This document shows positions 24,485-36,005 of a DNA stretch of 64,000 nucleotides, piece after piece. The notes beneath the pieces were generated by a model. It saw only the letters and a list, made by a program, of their open reading frames with translations, did not search any database and had not been told where the DNA came from. This DNA is from Epiperipatus broadwayi (taxonomy: Eukaryota; Onychophora; Udeonychophora; Euonychophora; Peripatidae): positions 2,232,001-2,296,000 of the forward strand of contig JAQFVV010000056.1 of the NCBI GenBank assembly GCA_028023455.1, in the 5' to 3' direction. How positions within the stretch are numbered: position 1 is the stretch's first letter; every line of letters starts with the position of its first letter. A program made the position numbers and the translations under genes.

Positions 24485-27260
24485 CCATCCCAATACGGCC
24501 CAACTGATGAGTGCTTGTTTTGTACGAAATGCATGTATTGAAGATCATCTATTTTTTTCACATGTATATAGTAATGTGTGTCGGTTGTTTAAGATGGAGT
24601 GAAAGCCGAATACAGACCGAAAAATTCCAAGTTCAAACATCTGTAGTTACCTATTGTAATGGGCACGGGACGATCGAAAAGCTCCAACTTCCCTTTCACT
24701 TATATATGTAATGGGGAATTATTATTCAAAATCGTCCACCTTCCGCTATCTCAAGCAGAGAGAAATACGGAAACAGACGAGCCGATTTCCGTACTTGACC
24801 GAATCTGTACGCTATACGGATATAACCTCCAGATTATTTTTCCCGATCAACTTTTTTTCGGCTGCTTAAAGATATTACAGTTACAGCGCTTGGCTAATTT
24901 ATAAATTTTACAGGATAAAACCCTGCACCATCAACGTTTCACGTGTTAATTTCATAACTAAAAGAATGCAAAAAAAAAAATGAAATAATATTTCTACCCT
25001 CCTAGTATTAGACTATTTTGTGGAGTGGCGAAGAACGAGACAAGACAGATTTAAATAACTTAATATATTTTTAATACTAACAAATAATTTGATAATAAAA
25101 GATATAAGAAACATTAACATAAAATTTAAACATATTATATTCTATAGTGCTATAAGGAAATAAATACTTGAAATTCTTATAAATAAATACTTGAAATCAT
25201 TATAAATGCTGTCACATTTATAACTCGTTAGCCTAGCTGTCTATCAAGAGAATGTCATTACCATTCATGAAAGGCATTTGGCCATTGTCTTTGGAATTTA
25301 TGTGCACATTTGACGATATATAAAATAATATTTAAGTTACCTAGGGTTTAGTCTTTGAGTTCATTCCGACGTGTTGTCAACCGTCACGTGGATTATCCAC
25401 TTCTTTAGGAGGGACGGTCTTAGATTATATTTGGCGGGATGTAGCTTCTTGGTTAATAAGGCATGGAGGACGAGGCATCACAGGTCGGGCTACTACAGGA
25501 ATCCATAGGCAGGCGTTACTACCGTAGCTGTTACATTATTTCAGAACCATTGGTACAGAAGTCCGGATTGACCGCGATCATGATGGCCTTAGCCGGTCAT
25601 ACTATGTGAGATATCGACGGTAAAAGTCATGTTGGTTAGCTATATCGGCTGATTCTTGGAGCCGCGATTTTTCACCTTGTCGACTCGAAGTCTCAAGCTC
25701 TAATCTCTCCTTTTACCTCCTTAGCTCTCCACCTAATTTTTTCTCTCTTTTTTTTAATTAAAACATTCCAATGGTCTTTGTCCTTTAGATTCTTTCTTTC
25801 CACTTGTTGTTGACACCTCCCATGCTATGCCTTCGGCCATATGTAACTTTATTTTATATGATTTTATAGCACTACGTACATTTTATTTATTTCCTTTTTT
25901 TTCTTTGATTACTTACACAAATTTTAACGCATGTTTTTCTTTATTTCTTATTTAAATTTTAACAATCATTTATTTTTTTATCTAATTCTTGCTTTAACTC
26001 TACTCCATAAAACCCGCATTTCGTTTATCGTCAAATGTGTACCTTGAAGCCCAGATTCTTATCTTTTCGAAAATATTAATTTTCTAGGTTTTTCTTTCCG
26101 CGCTATCGAAGTTTTTTCTTTTTCCCTTTTTTTTTTTTTTTTTTTAAACTTTACTTTTCCTAAATCATATTTTACTACATGTTTTATTTATGTTTCTTTA
26201 CTGCTTTAACTTTCCTACCGTATGCTGGTAGTATTATAATTTAATATTTACTTTTATCAAAATTCGGACTTTGACTAGCAAAAGATAACGATCTTGTTAA
26301 CTCTAGTTCCCTCTCTTTCTCTTTGTTGTGCTAATTTTCAACATTTCTTGGTTTTGTTAATTTCCAAGCTCGTTTTTTCTTTCTTATTTCTTTCTTTCTT
26401 TCCAACCCTAACATTTCTAATTTGTGGATGTTTTGTAGGTACATGTGTGACCACAGTGTGTGCGCTCATCACACTATATATGAAGCGTTCAGTACAGTGA
26501 ATGAATAGGTTAATGAGTTGGTTAATATTCTTAAATCAAAGTTTATTTCTAAAGGGAATTTTACTTTGTTCCAAAGTTATTTATATTATTTTAAGATATG
26601 TTTTTAATAAACTTAAGATATACTTTATTTATATAATTGTACTACATTTTTAGAAAAATTTAAAATTGGATCACAGACTTACACTATGATAAGCCGTTTT
26701 AAAAAATATAGATTTGTTGTTTTAATTATAGCAAAATTAATTTGAATAATAATTAGCTAAAAATAAATTTATTTTGTCACAAATTCTATTTAAACTGAAT
26801 GACACATATGGGAATAAATAAACTTTGCAATGTTGATCTTGATTTAACTTGTATGTGATCTGGGTTACTGCCATGTGATCTTATATGTAAAGAATATAAA
26901 AAATGCATGTATATATAATTAACATCATTAGTTGCTCTAAAGATCAATGACATTTGATGCTAAAAGTGGGACATTTGATGCTAAAAGTGAGTTTTGTTTC
27001 TGAAACCTTTATTTTTTTTGTTTACCACTTTCCTTTTGTATTGTACTATGCAAAACAAAATTTATTGCATTGCTAGTAGAATAAAATATGTAACAATTAA
27101 GGACCTGAAGTAACAATTCAAATTTTAATTCAAAAACTTTTAGTTCTTCAGACTTTTTCTCACTTCAAAATAAATTATCATTAGTTAATAAGTTTTTTTT
27201 TTGAAAGAATTTGATTTTTTAAAATAATAAAAATCATTTAAAAATAAACTAGGGCATAAA
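24485..27260. repeat. P block, second copy, split by a solo LTR
   Basis: 24485-24654 matches 17833-18002 and 26478-27260 matches the rest of the first P block. The sequence between is an insertion. Removing the insertion and one CTAT restores the junction exactly as in the first copy. The copies differ at few positions (e.g. GATGAGTGC preceded by AACC versus AACT). Confidence 0.9.
24655..26473. mobile_element. Solo LTR, 1819 bp, 4-bp target duplication CTAT
   Basis: Begins TGTAATGGGCACGGG and ends GCTCATCACA, thus TG...CA. It is flanked on both sides by CTAT (24651-24654 and 26474-26477). The empty site exists in the same window at about 17999-18010 (ACCTATATATGAAG). TG/CA ends with a 4-bp duplication fit Ty3/gypsy LTRs. 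There is no gag or pol inside, so it is a solo LTR left by LTR-LTR recombination. It is long for a gypsy LTR. Short open frames inside (24659-24904) are not considered genes. LTR orientation was not determined. Confidence 0.9.
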
Positions 27261-27441
27261 TTCAGTCGGTAACAATTATCAGTTTAACAAATAACACAAT
27301 ATTATAGAAATACAAATTCAGGAACATATAGACTTGCTGTAACTTTTCGTATCCACGTCAACCCGCTGATAACCCTGTAAATCTCTGCGAAAAAATCATG
27401 AAAAAATCTGTCCCAAAATTGCAGGATTAGTCGTGAAACAA

Positions 27442-28272
27442 CTAATAAAGTGGAAGGTTTGACTTTTTGGCTGCTGGTCCAGAAGAATCAACTTCAGTGA
27501 AGGACTGGTTTGCCATCCCGACAGATTTTGGGCTTGCTTGAGATGGAGATCCTTTAGAGAAGGTCCTTTTTCGCATATGATAAAGCTTTCTGACTTCTTT
27601 AGAATATGTTTCTGGGTTCACGGTTTTGTCATCTGCATCCCCAGTTTCCTCATCATCGCTTGAAGAAGCATCCCAAAAGACTATTGTGCTGCCAAATTCA
27701 TTCATTGTTTTTATTTTGGATTTCTCATCAAGATGTTTATTAATCTTTTCAATAGCCTTTTTGGACTTATTTAAATCATTAATTATATTTTCTTTTTCTG
27801 TTAATAATGTATGCAAATAGTTTTCCACATGCTGATTGTTAGAAGAAACTGTCTTTATTGCTTTGGCAAATGTTCTTGTAAGTGTGGAAATTTTATTTTC
27901 CTTAATACTTATTTCATTCTCCAAGAAAATAATTTTGTTTTGGAAATGATGTACTTCTTTTTTCAGACACACCACTAAATCATCATACGACTTTTCCAAA
28001 GGCTGGACAAAATGGCTGAAGTGTTTTTGTGTCCACTTTGTACAAGCATTGCATATGGTCTTTCTGCAAGACATGCAGAATATGTTCATCTTCTGAATAT
28101 GCATAGAACAGCTGTTAATATCGCCCACTGTATCTGGTTTCAGTCTATGAACTCCTTTCATTATTTCATTGATTCTTTCAGGAATTTCTCTTGCTTCTGT
28201 TAAACGATCACATAACCAGGACACAACACTACTTGTTTACCCTTCAGGGAATAATTGTCCTTCCTCAGCCAT
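27442..28272 (-). pseudogene. Gene A copy in U2: B-box/coiled-coil protein, early stop
   Basis: ATG at 28272. A stop replaces Leu at codon 12 (near 28239); after it the frame is open for about 260 codons. All eight B-box ligands are intact (CSMHIQKMNIFCMSCRKTIC, NAC, then H and H). It continues through the coiled-coil and an acidic segment (FWDASSSDDEETGDADDKT) to the Ser/Pro-rich tail and a short out-of-frame end, because one T is missing from the T-run near 27463. It is thus the best-preserved zinc-binding region of the five. No alternative ATG is obvious after the stop. Confidence 0.8.
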
Positions 28273-28326
28273 GTTTTTCTGTTAAAAGTATACGCTAAGT
28301 ACACAAGAACTTAAAAATTCTTATTA

Positions 28327-28449
28327 AAAATCGGGAATTGAACAGACAGCAGAAAAAGTTAAGTTTTTATTTCTTTTAAGTAAAGTTTTTTTCTTTTCTT
28401 AAAAGAAATAAGAACAACTTTTTCTGCTGTCTGTTCAATTCCCGATTTT
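28327..28449. repeat. Palindrome upstream of gene A, U2
   Basis: Same foldback as in U1: AAAATCGGGAATTG against CAATTCCCGATTTT, ending ~55 bp before the gene A ATG at 28272. Confidence 0.9.
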
Positions 28450-29028
28450 CAAGTCCAGAACGCTATTTTCTGTTGATTTAATTGTAGATTTTTCAAGTCA
28501 AGAGAAACGCTCTATTGTCATGTGCTTGCTAAAAACCCTATTATTACAACTTGATAAAACAAAACAAATTATAAACATTATTATTATTATTATTTTTATT
28601 TAATTTTCACTATTCCAAATTCGATCATATCTCAACAATTTTGACCTCATATAATTTTAATCTTTAATTATGTCTGTTCTATGTCAGTCAATTAGTATTT
28701 TCAATTAATAATATTAAAAGAATAAAAAGAATAGAAAAACAATTTCTACCAATAGACGAACATATTCATTTATATGCATATATACATCATGTGTATAGCA
28801 ACTTTGTTCTTTCTCACAATAGATATATATATATAAAAGAGAATTAATTTCCCAAACATATTAATCTATATATATTTTTATAAATGTATATACTACATTT
28901 GTATAAGTAAGTATATAAGATATTCTCTTTCAAACACATTAGTTTATCTGTATATTTATATATGGATATACTATATTTATATAAGCAAGTAGATAAATTA
29001 TTTAATTTGCCTACCACTTGGTCTGAAT

Positions 29029-30249
29029 TCAAATATTGAAAAAGAAATTGTTTGTCATGCCATCTACATTAGTAATCTTGGGTCCCCTTGAGATTTCCCT
29101 ATTGAATGACTGATGCATGGACTCATCCATTTTATCAGCATGACCCCATATTTCAGCTGTGCTCTCTGTGAGTTTCTCCAATCTATTTTGGTGTATTACA
29201 GTAACAGTTTCCAAAGACATTAAATTTGTTTGCAAATTGGTCCAAACCTCGATTCAATATATCTTCAACCCCATTGGGTATTTCACCTTCTTTATCCCGT
29301 GCACTCGAAAGATGATCCAATTTGGTATGAATGGCTTGAATTTCCTCTTTGATATTCACTTTCATGCTTTTTTTTATTTTTTTTTTATATCATGGGTCTT
29401 ATAAACCTCTTTAAGTTTCTTACCAAGCTGGACCATGATACCATCTGTCAAGTCTATGTATACCGGTCACTGCACTGCATAATTCTTTGATCCATCTCTT
29501 CTTTCATTCTATCCATCCCTTGTTTTAGTTCAATGCTATATTTCCTTACATTTTCCATCCCTAGAGAGAATTGTCCCATATTCTCGATTAGCCTTTTCTC
29601 AACTTCCTCTATTTCTGCCTTCGTTCTTGCTTCTATCTTATTTACATCTCCTTTCAATTCTTCTCTCCAATGACACATATTTTCTTTCAGCTCTCCTTCT
29701 AACTTGCTCATATCATCTCTGGTTGCCATACTCTCCAATTTCACATTCATATCTTCTCTCATGGCATCACTTGATTGCACATACTAGCAGTTATCTTTGC
29801 CTCCATGCTATTCATGTTTGATTCTAAAGTAGGATTTATTCTCACGTCCATCTATTCATATCTGTTTTCATTCTATTGATATCTGTTTTCATACTATTTA
29901 GTTGCCATTTCTGCCTTCATGCTGTTCATTTCAGTTTTCATTTCTGTTTTGATACTAATGATGAACTTACTTATCATTTTTTGAAACATTGCTTGCGAGA
30001 TGGAAATATTTTCAGTATCATAGTCTTATCAGTGGGGACTTCTTGCATCTGGAAAGCTATTTGACTTTCTCCCAGTCTCTGTGATTCATTCTCCTCCATC
30101 ATACACCCCCCAGGAGTTTGGATCAATAAAGACCCCTTCCCATTACTATTATCAATATTACTTCCCCCTTCAACAATACTAGTATCTAATATTTCTTTTA
30201 TAATCTCTATATCTTTACTTCTCAATATTAATCCACTTCTAAGTAACAT
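29029..30249 (-). pseudogene. Gene B copy in U2: gag-like coiled-coil ORF, broken
   Basis: ATG at 30249 (MLLRSGLILRSKD). A ~25-bp deletion near 30019 removes part of the segment after VPTDKT. A 1-nt loss near 29767 adds a frame break before the main coiled-coil (29780-29454). The end segments (29365-29183 and 29235-29029) are in different frames because of the extra A near 29222 shared with U3 and U4. Composition and order are as in U1. Confidence 0.65.
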
Positions 30250-30969
30250 GTGTCCAAATAATTATTTAAAAAAAACTTTATACCTACAAATATCAAAATA
30301 CAATACTGCAGGACTCCTAACCATTTCATGTCACTATTTATTTATCTACTGTCTATTTTTTTTAACTGGTGTTTAAGCTTGCCTAATTCCTCTTTAATTT
30401 CATTTATTAATTTTTTATTTACAAGTTGATCTCTATTTGTTCTCTTCATCACATGTTGCATTCATCACTTACTTTGTTATTTATTTTTAATGTGAATTTT
30501 AAATTTCCAAAAAAAATAATAATTGATATATCTCTTCATCATCATTCCAATGAATATATACTTTGGTCTTATATAAGAGAGTATTTCCAATATGGATTTA
30601 AGATTTAAAGCTTAAAGGCATAATTAAAAAAATAGAATTCAGTCGTTAACAATTATCAGTTTAACAAATAACACAATATTATAGAAATACAAATTCAGGA
30701 ACATATAGACTTGCTGTAACTTTTCGTATCCACGTCAACTCGCTGATAACCCTGTAAATCTCTGCGAAAAAATCATGAAAAAAATCTGTCCCAAAATATC
30801 GTATACAAGGTATTGTGGTCACCTTGTACACGGTGTTTTGGGCAGATCGTGAAACAACTAATTAAATGGAAGGCTTGACTTTTTTGGCTGCTGGTCCAGA
30901 AGAATCAACTTCAGTGAAGGACTGGTTTGCCATCCTGACAGACTTTGGGCTTGCTTGAGATGGAGATCC

Positions 30970-31749
30970 TTAAGTGTAGGACTGGTTTGCCATCCCGACA
31001 GATTTTGGGCTTGCTTGAGATGGAGATCCTTTAGAGAAGGTCCTTTTTCGCATATGATAAAGCTTTCTGACTTCTTTAGAATATTCTTCTGGGTTCACGG
31101 TTTTGTCATCTGCATCCCCAGTTTCCTCATCATCGCTTGAAGAAGCATCCCAAAAGTCTATTGTGCTGCCAAATTCATTCAATGTTTTTATTTTGGATTT
31201 CTCATCAAGATGTTTATTAATCTTTTCAATAGCCTTTTTGGACTTATTTAAATCACGAATTATATTTTCTTTTTCTGTTAATAATGTATGCAAATAGTTT
31301 TCCACATGCTGATTGTTAGAAGAAACTGTCTTTATTGCTTTGGCGAATGTTCTTGTAAGTGTGGAAATTTTCTTTTGATTAATACTTATTTCATTCTCCA
31401 AGAAAATAATTTTGGTTTGGAGATGATGTACTTCTTTTTTCAGACACACCACTAAATCATCATACGACTTTTCCAAAGGCTGGACAAAATGGCTGAAGTG
31501 TTTTTGTGTCCACTTTGTACAAGCATTGCATATGGTTTTTCTGGAAGACATGCAGAATATGTTCATCTTCTGAATATGCATAGAACAGCTGTTAATATCG
31601 CCCACTGTATCTGGTTGCAGTTTATGAACTCTTTTCATTATTTCATTGATTTTTTCAGGAATTTCTCTTGCTTCTGTTAAACGATCACATAACCAGGACA
31701 CAACACTACTTGTTAATCCTTCAGGGAATAATTGTCCTTCCTCAGCCAT
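30970..31749 (-). CDS. Gene A copy in U3: TRIM-like B-box and coiled-coil protein, intact 259-aa ORF
   Basis: ATG at 31749 (MAEEGQLFPEGLTSS), stop at 30970. Residues 55-87 hold a B-box type 2 pattern: C55-x2-H58-x7-C66-x2-[S69]-x4-C74-x2-C77-x6-H84-x2-H87. Residue 69 is Cys in U1, U2, U4 and U5, so this copy has lost one zinc ligand. Residues ~90-175 form a coiled-coil (LEKSYDDLVVCLKKEVHHL), as after the B-box in TRIM proteins. Then comes an acidic, possibly CK2-phosphorylated stretch (FWDASSSDDEETGDADD) and a basic Ser/Pro tail (KRTFSKGSPSQASPKSVGMA). There is no RING before and no NHL/SPRY domain after. Such proteins oligomerise and act as scaffolds in the cytoplasm or nucleus. In U2 and U4 the frame reads on to a PAAKKVK-like basic motif (possible NLS). 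Expression unknown; single-exon structure suggests retro-origin or element-borne. Confidence 0.7.
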   Translation of the reverse strand: MAEEGQLFPEGLTSSVVSWLCDRLTEAREIPEKINEIMKRVHKLQPDTVGDINSCSMHIQKMNIFCMSSRKTICNACTKWTQKHFSHFVQPLEKSYDDLVVCLKKEVHHLQTKIIFLENEISINQKKISTLTRTFAKAIKTVSSNNQHVENYLHTLLTEKENIIRDLNKSKKAIEKINKHLDEKSKIKTLNEFGSTIDFWDASSSDDEETGDADDKTVNPEEYSKEVRKLYHMRKRTFSKGSPSQASPKSVGMANQSYT

Positions 31750-31803
31750 GTTTTTCTGTTAAAAGTATACGCTAAGTACACAAGAACTTAAAAATTCTTA
31801 TTA

Positions 31804-31926
31804 AAAATCGGGAATTGAACAGACAGCAGAAAAAGTTAATTTTTTATTTCTTTTAAGTAAAGTTTGTTTCTTTTCTTAAAAGAAATAAAAGCAACTTTTT
31901 CTGCTCTCTGTTCAATTCCCGATTTT
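31804..31926. repeat. Palindrome upstream of gene A, U3
   Basis: Same foldback; arms AAAATCGGGAATTG / CAATTCCCGATTTT; one difference in the inner right arm (CTGCTCTCTG for CTGCTGTCTG). It ends ~55 bp before the ATG at 31749. Confidence 0.9.
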
Positions 31927-32478
31927 CAAGTCCAGAACGCTATTTTCTGTTTATTCAATTGTAGATTTTTCAAGTCAAGAGAAACGCTCTATTGTCATGT
32001 GCTTGCTAAAAACCCTATTATTACAACTTGATAAAACAAAACAAATTATAAACATTATTATTATTATTTTTATTTAATTTTTACTATTCCAAATTCGATC
32101 ATATCTCAACAATTTTGACCTCATTATGTCTGTTCTATGTCAGTCAATTAGTATTTTCAATTAATAATATTAAAATAATAAAAAGAATAGAAAAACAATT
32201 TCTACCAATAGATGAACATATTCATTCATATATACATCATGTGTATAGCAACTTTGTTTGCTTTCTCACAATAGATATATATATAAAAGAGAATTAATTT
32301 CCCAAACATATTAATCTATATGTATTTTTATAAATGTATATACTACATTTGTATAAGTAAGTATATAAGATATTCTCTTTCAAACACATTAGTTTATCTG
32401 TATGTTTATATATGGATATACTATATTTATATAAGCAAGTAGATAAGTTATTTAATTTGCCTACCACTTGGTCTGAAT

Positions 32479-33756
32479 TCAAATATTGAAAAAGAAATTG
32501 TTTGTCATGCCATCTGCATTAGTAATCTTGGGTCCCCTTGAGATTTCCCTATTGAATGACTGATGCATGGACTCATCCATTTTATCAGCATGACCCCATA
32601 TTTCAGCTGTGCTCTCTGTGAGTTTCTCCAATCTATTTTGGTGTATAACAGTAACAGTTTCCAAAGACATTAAATTTGTTTGCAAATTGGTCCAAACGTC
32701 GATTCAATATATCTTCAACCTCATTGGGTATTTCACCTTCTTTATCCCGTGCACTCGAAAGATGATCCAATTTGGTATGAATGGCTTGAATTTCCTCTTT
32801 GATTTTCACTTTCATGCTTTTCTTGATTTTTTTTTTTATATCTTTTTTGAAAGTTTCATGGGTCTTATAAACTTCTTTAAGTTTCGTACCAAGCTGAACC
32901 ACAATACCATATCTCAAATCTATATATACCCGTCACCGCACTGTATAATTCTTTCATCCATCTCTTCTTTCATTCTATCTATCCCTTGTTTTCAATTCAA
33001 TGCTATCTTTCCTTACATTTTCCATCCCTAGAGATAATTGTCCCATATTCTCGATTAGCCTTTTCTCAACTTCCTCTCTTTCTGCGTTCGTTCTTGCTTC
33101 TATCTTATTTACATCTCCTTTCAATTCTTCTCTCCGATGACACATCTTTTCTTTCAGCTCTCCTTCTAACGTGCTCATATCATCTGTTGTTGCTATACTC
33201 TCCAATTTCACATTCATATCTTCTCTCATGGCATCCACTTGATTGCACATACTAGCCGTTATCTTTGGCTCTATGCTATTCATGTTTGATTCTAAACTAG
33301 CATTTTTTCTCACGTCCATCTATTCATATCTGTTTTCATTCTATTGATATCTGTTTTCATACTATTGATATCAGTTTTAGTTGCCATTTCTGCCTTCATG
33401 CTGTTCATTTCAGTTTTCATTTCTGTTTTGATACTAATGATGAACTTACTCATCATTTTTTGAAACATTGGTTGTGAGATGGAAATATTTTCAGTATCAT
33501 GTACTACTTTACTTTCAGATGCTTGAATAGTCTTGTCAGTGGGGACTTCTTGCATCTGGAAAGCTATTTGACTTTCTCCCAGTCTCTGTGATTCATTCTC
33601 CTCCGTCATACACCCCCCAGGAGTTTGGATCAATAAAGACCCTTTCCCATTACTATTATCAATATTACTTTCCCCTTCAACAACACTAGTATCTAATATC
33701 TCTTTTATAATCTCTATATCTTTACTTCTCAATACTAATCCACTTCTAAGTAACAT
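32479..33756 (-). pseudogene. Gene B copy in U3: gag-like coiled-coil ORF, longest N-terminal frame
   Basis: ATG at 33756. The first frame is open for 148 codons to 33310: an LRSG N-terminus, a polar linker (SQRLGESQIAFQMQEVP) and Met/Lys-rich heptads (MKTEMKTEMNSMKAEM). The next frame (33319-32975) overlaps it by 10 bp in the -1 register and carries the main coiled-coil. Then come 32917-32633 (VVQLGTKLKEVYKTHETF) and 32685-32479 (MSLETVTVIHQNRLEKL). In gypsy Gag an LRSG start plus coiled-coil precedes the capsid; here the capsid is absent. In full Gag these segments would drive assembly. Four frames for one protein make function unlikely, unless the short pieces are used alone. Confidence 0.65.
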
Positions 33757-34367
33757 GTATCCAAATAATTATTTAAAAAAAACTTTATACCTACAAATAT
33801 CAAAATACAATACTGCAGGACTCCTAACCATTTCATGTCACTATTTATTTATCTACTGTCTATTTTTTTTAACTGGTGTTTAAGCTTACCTAATTCCTCT
33901 TTAATTTCATTTATTAATTTTTTATTTACAAGTTGATCTCTATTTGTTCTCTTCATCACATATTGCATTCATCACTTACTTTGTTATTTATTTTTAATGT
34001 GAATCTTAAATTTCCAAAAAAAATAATAATTGATATATCTCTTCATCATCATTCCAATGAATATATACTTTGGTCTTATATAAGAGAGTATTTCCAATAT
34101 GGATTTAAGATTTAAAGCTTAAAGGTATAATTAAAAAAATAGAATTCAGTCGTTAACAATTATCAGTTTAACAAATAACACAATATTATAGAAATACAAA
34201 TTCAGGAACATATAGACTTGCTGTAACTTTTCGTATCCACGTCAACTCGCTGATAACCCTGTAAATCTCTGCGAAAAAATCATGAAAAAATCTGTCCCAA
34301 AATATCGTATACAAGGTATTGTGGTCACCTTGTACACGGTGTTTTGGGCAGATCGTGAAACAACTAA

Positions 34368-35254
34368 TTAAATGGAAGGTTTGACTTTTTTGGCTGCTGG
34401 TCCAGAAGAATCAACTTCAGTGAAGGACTGGTTTGCCATCCTGACAGACTTTGGGCTTGCTTGAGATGGAGATCCATCAGTGTAGGACTGGTTTGCCATC
34501 CCGACAGATTTTGGGCTTGCTTGAGATGGAGATCCTTTAGAGAAGGTCCTTTTTTGCATATGATAAAACTTTCTGACTTCTTTAGAATATTCTTTTGGGT
34601 TCACGGTTTTGTCATCTGCACCCCCAGTTTCCTCATCATCGCTTGAAGAAGCATCCCAAAAGTCTATTGTGCTGCCAAATTCATTCAATGTTTTTATTTT
34701 GGATTTCTCATCAAGATGTTTATTAATCTTTTCAATAGCCTTTTTGGACTTATTTAAATCACGAATTATATTTTCTTTTTCTGTTAATAATGTATGCAAA
34801 TAGTTTTCCACATGCTGATTGTTAGAAGAAACTGTCTTTATTGCTTTGGCGAATGTTCTTGTAAGTGTGGAAATTTTCTTTTCTTTAATACTTATTTCAT
34901 TCTCCAAGAAAATAATTTTGTTTTGGAGATTATGTACTTCTTTTTGAGACACACCACTAAATCATCATACGACTTTTCCAAATGCTGGACAAAATGGCTG
35001 AAGTGTTTTTGTGTCCACTTTGTACAAGCATTGCATATGGTTTTTCTGCAAGACATGCAGAATATGTTCATCTTCTGAATATGCATAGAACAGCTGTTAA
35101 TATCGCCCACTGTATCTGGTTGCAGTTTATGAACTCTTTTCATTATTTCATTGATTTTTTCAGGAATTTCTCTTGCTTCTGTTAAACGATCACATAACCA
35201 GGACACAACACTACTTGTTAACCCTTCAGGGAATAATTGTCCTTCCTCAGCCAT
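34368..35254 (-). pseudogene. Gene A copy in U4: B-box/coiled-coil protein, one frameshift
   Basis: ATG at 35254; all B-box ligands are present (IFCMSCRKTICNACTKW). A small deletion near 34945 (CTTCTTTTTGAGACAC where others read CTTCTTTTTTCAGACAC) shifts the frame at the start of the coiled-coil. The remaining coding region is open from 34952 to 34368, with the 20-residue segment GSPSQASPKSV(G/R)MANQS present twice in frame and the C-terminus reading on to a PAAKKVKPS basic end. This is the only copy that shows both the doubled segment and the basic end in one frame. Confidence 0.8.
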
Positions 35255-35308
35255 GTTTTTCTGTTAAAAGTATACGCTAAGTACACAAGAACTTAAAAAT
35301 TCTTATTA

Positions 35309-35430
35309 AAAATCGGGAATTGAACAGACAGCAGAAAAAGTTAAGTTTTTATTTCTTTTAAGTAAAGTTTTTTCTTTTCTTAAAAGAAATAAAAACAACT
35401 TTTTCTGCTGTCTGTTCAATTCCCGATTTT
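35309..35430. repeat. Palindrome upstream of gene A, U4
   Basis: Same foldback as in the other units, ending ~55 bp before the ATG at 35254. Confidence 0.9.
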
Positions 35431-36005
35431 CAAGTCCAGAACGCTATTTTCTGTTGATTTAATTGTAGATTTTTCAAGTCAAGAGAAACGCTCTATTGTC
35501 ATGTGCTTGCTAAAAACCCTATTATTACAACTTGATAAAACAAAACAAATTATAAACATTGTTATTATTATTATTTTTATTTAATTTTCACTATTCCAAA
35601 TTCGATCATATCTCAACAATTTTGACCTCATATAATTTTAATCTTTAATTATGTCTGTTCTATGTCAGTCAATTAGTATTTTCAATTAATAATATTAAAA
35701 TAATAAAAAGAATAGAAAAACAATTTCTACCAATAGACGAACATATTCATTCATATATACATCATGTGTATAGCAACTTTGTTTGCTTTCTCACAATAGA
35801 TATATATATATAAAAGAGAATTAATTTCCCAAACATATTAATCTATATGTATTTTCATAAATGTATATACTACATTTGTATAAGTAAGTATATAAGATAT
35901 TCTCTTTCAAACACATTAGTTTATCTGTATGTTTATATATGGATATACTATATTTATTTAAGCAAGTAGATAAGTTATTTAATTTGCCTACCACTTGGTC
36001 TGAAT

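Larger units (their letters stand above)
27261..30636. repeat. Array unit U2
   Basis: A 3376-bp core with the same order as the other units. Private features: loss of the right arm of the small inverted repeat near 27418, a stop at codon 12 of gene A, a ~25-bp deletion in gene B near 30019, and absence of the repeated 60-bp segment at the gene A end. Confidence 0.95.
30637..34143. repeat. Array unit U3
   Basis: A 3507-bp unit, abutting U2 and U4 directly. It carries the only uninterrupted gene A. Confidence 0.95.

Noticed and set aside
24659-24904. 81-codon open frame as a gene
   Set aside because: It lies wholly within the solo LTR and has no recognisable domain.
29183-29404. Hydrophobic plus-strand frames opposite gene B
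   Set aside because: They are the complement of Lys/Glu-rich coiled-coil codons, which gives Phe/Leu/Ser-rich shadows that look like membrane proteins.
31489-31680. Plus-strand open frames opposite gene A, seen at the same place in all five units (e.g. 31489-31680)
   Set aside because: They lie antisense to the B-box region and are explained by its codon composition; the real signal (zinc ligands, coiled-coil) is on the minus strand.
33300-33330. Programmed -1 frameshift site in gene B
   Set aside because: No X-XXY-YYZ heptamer or downstream pseudoknot was evident; kept only as a possibility in the findings.
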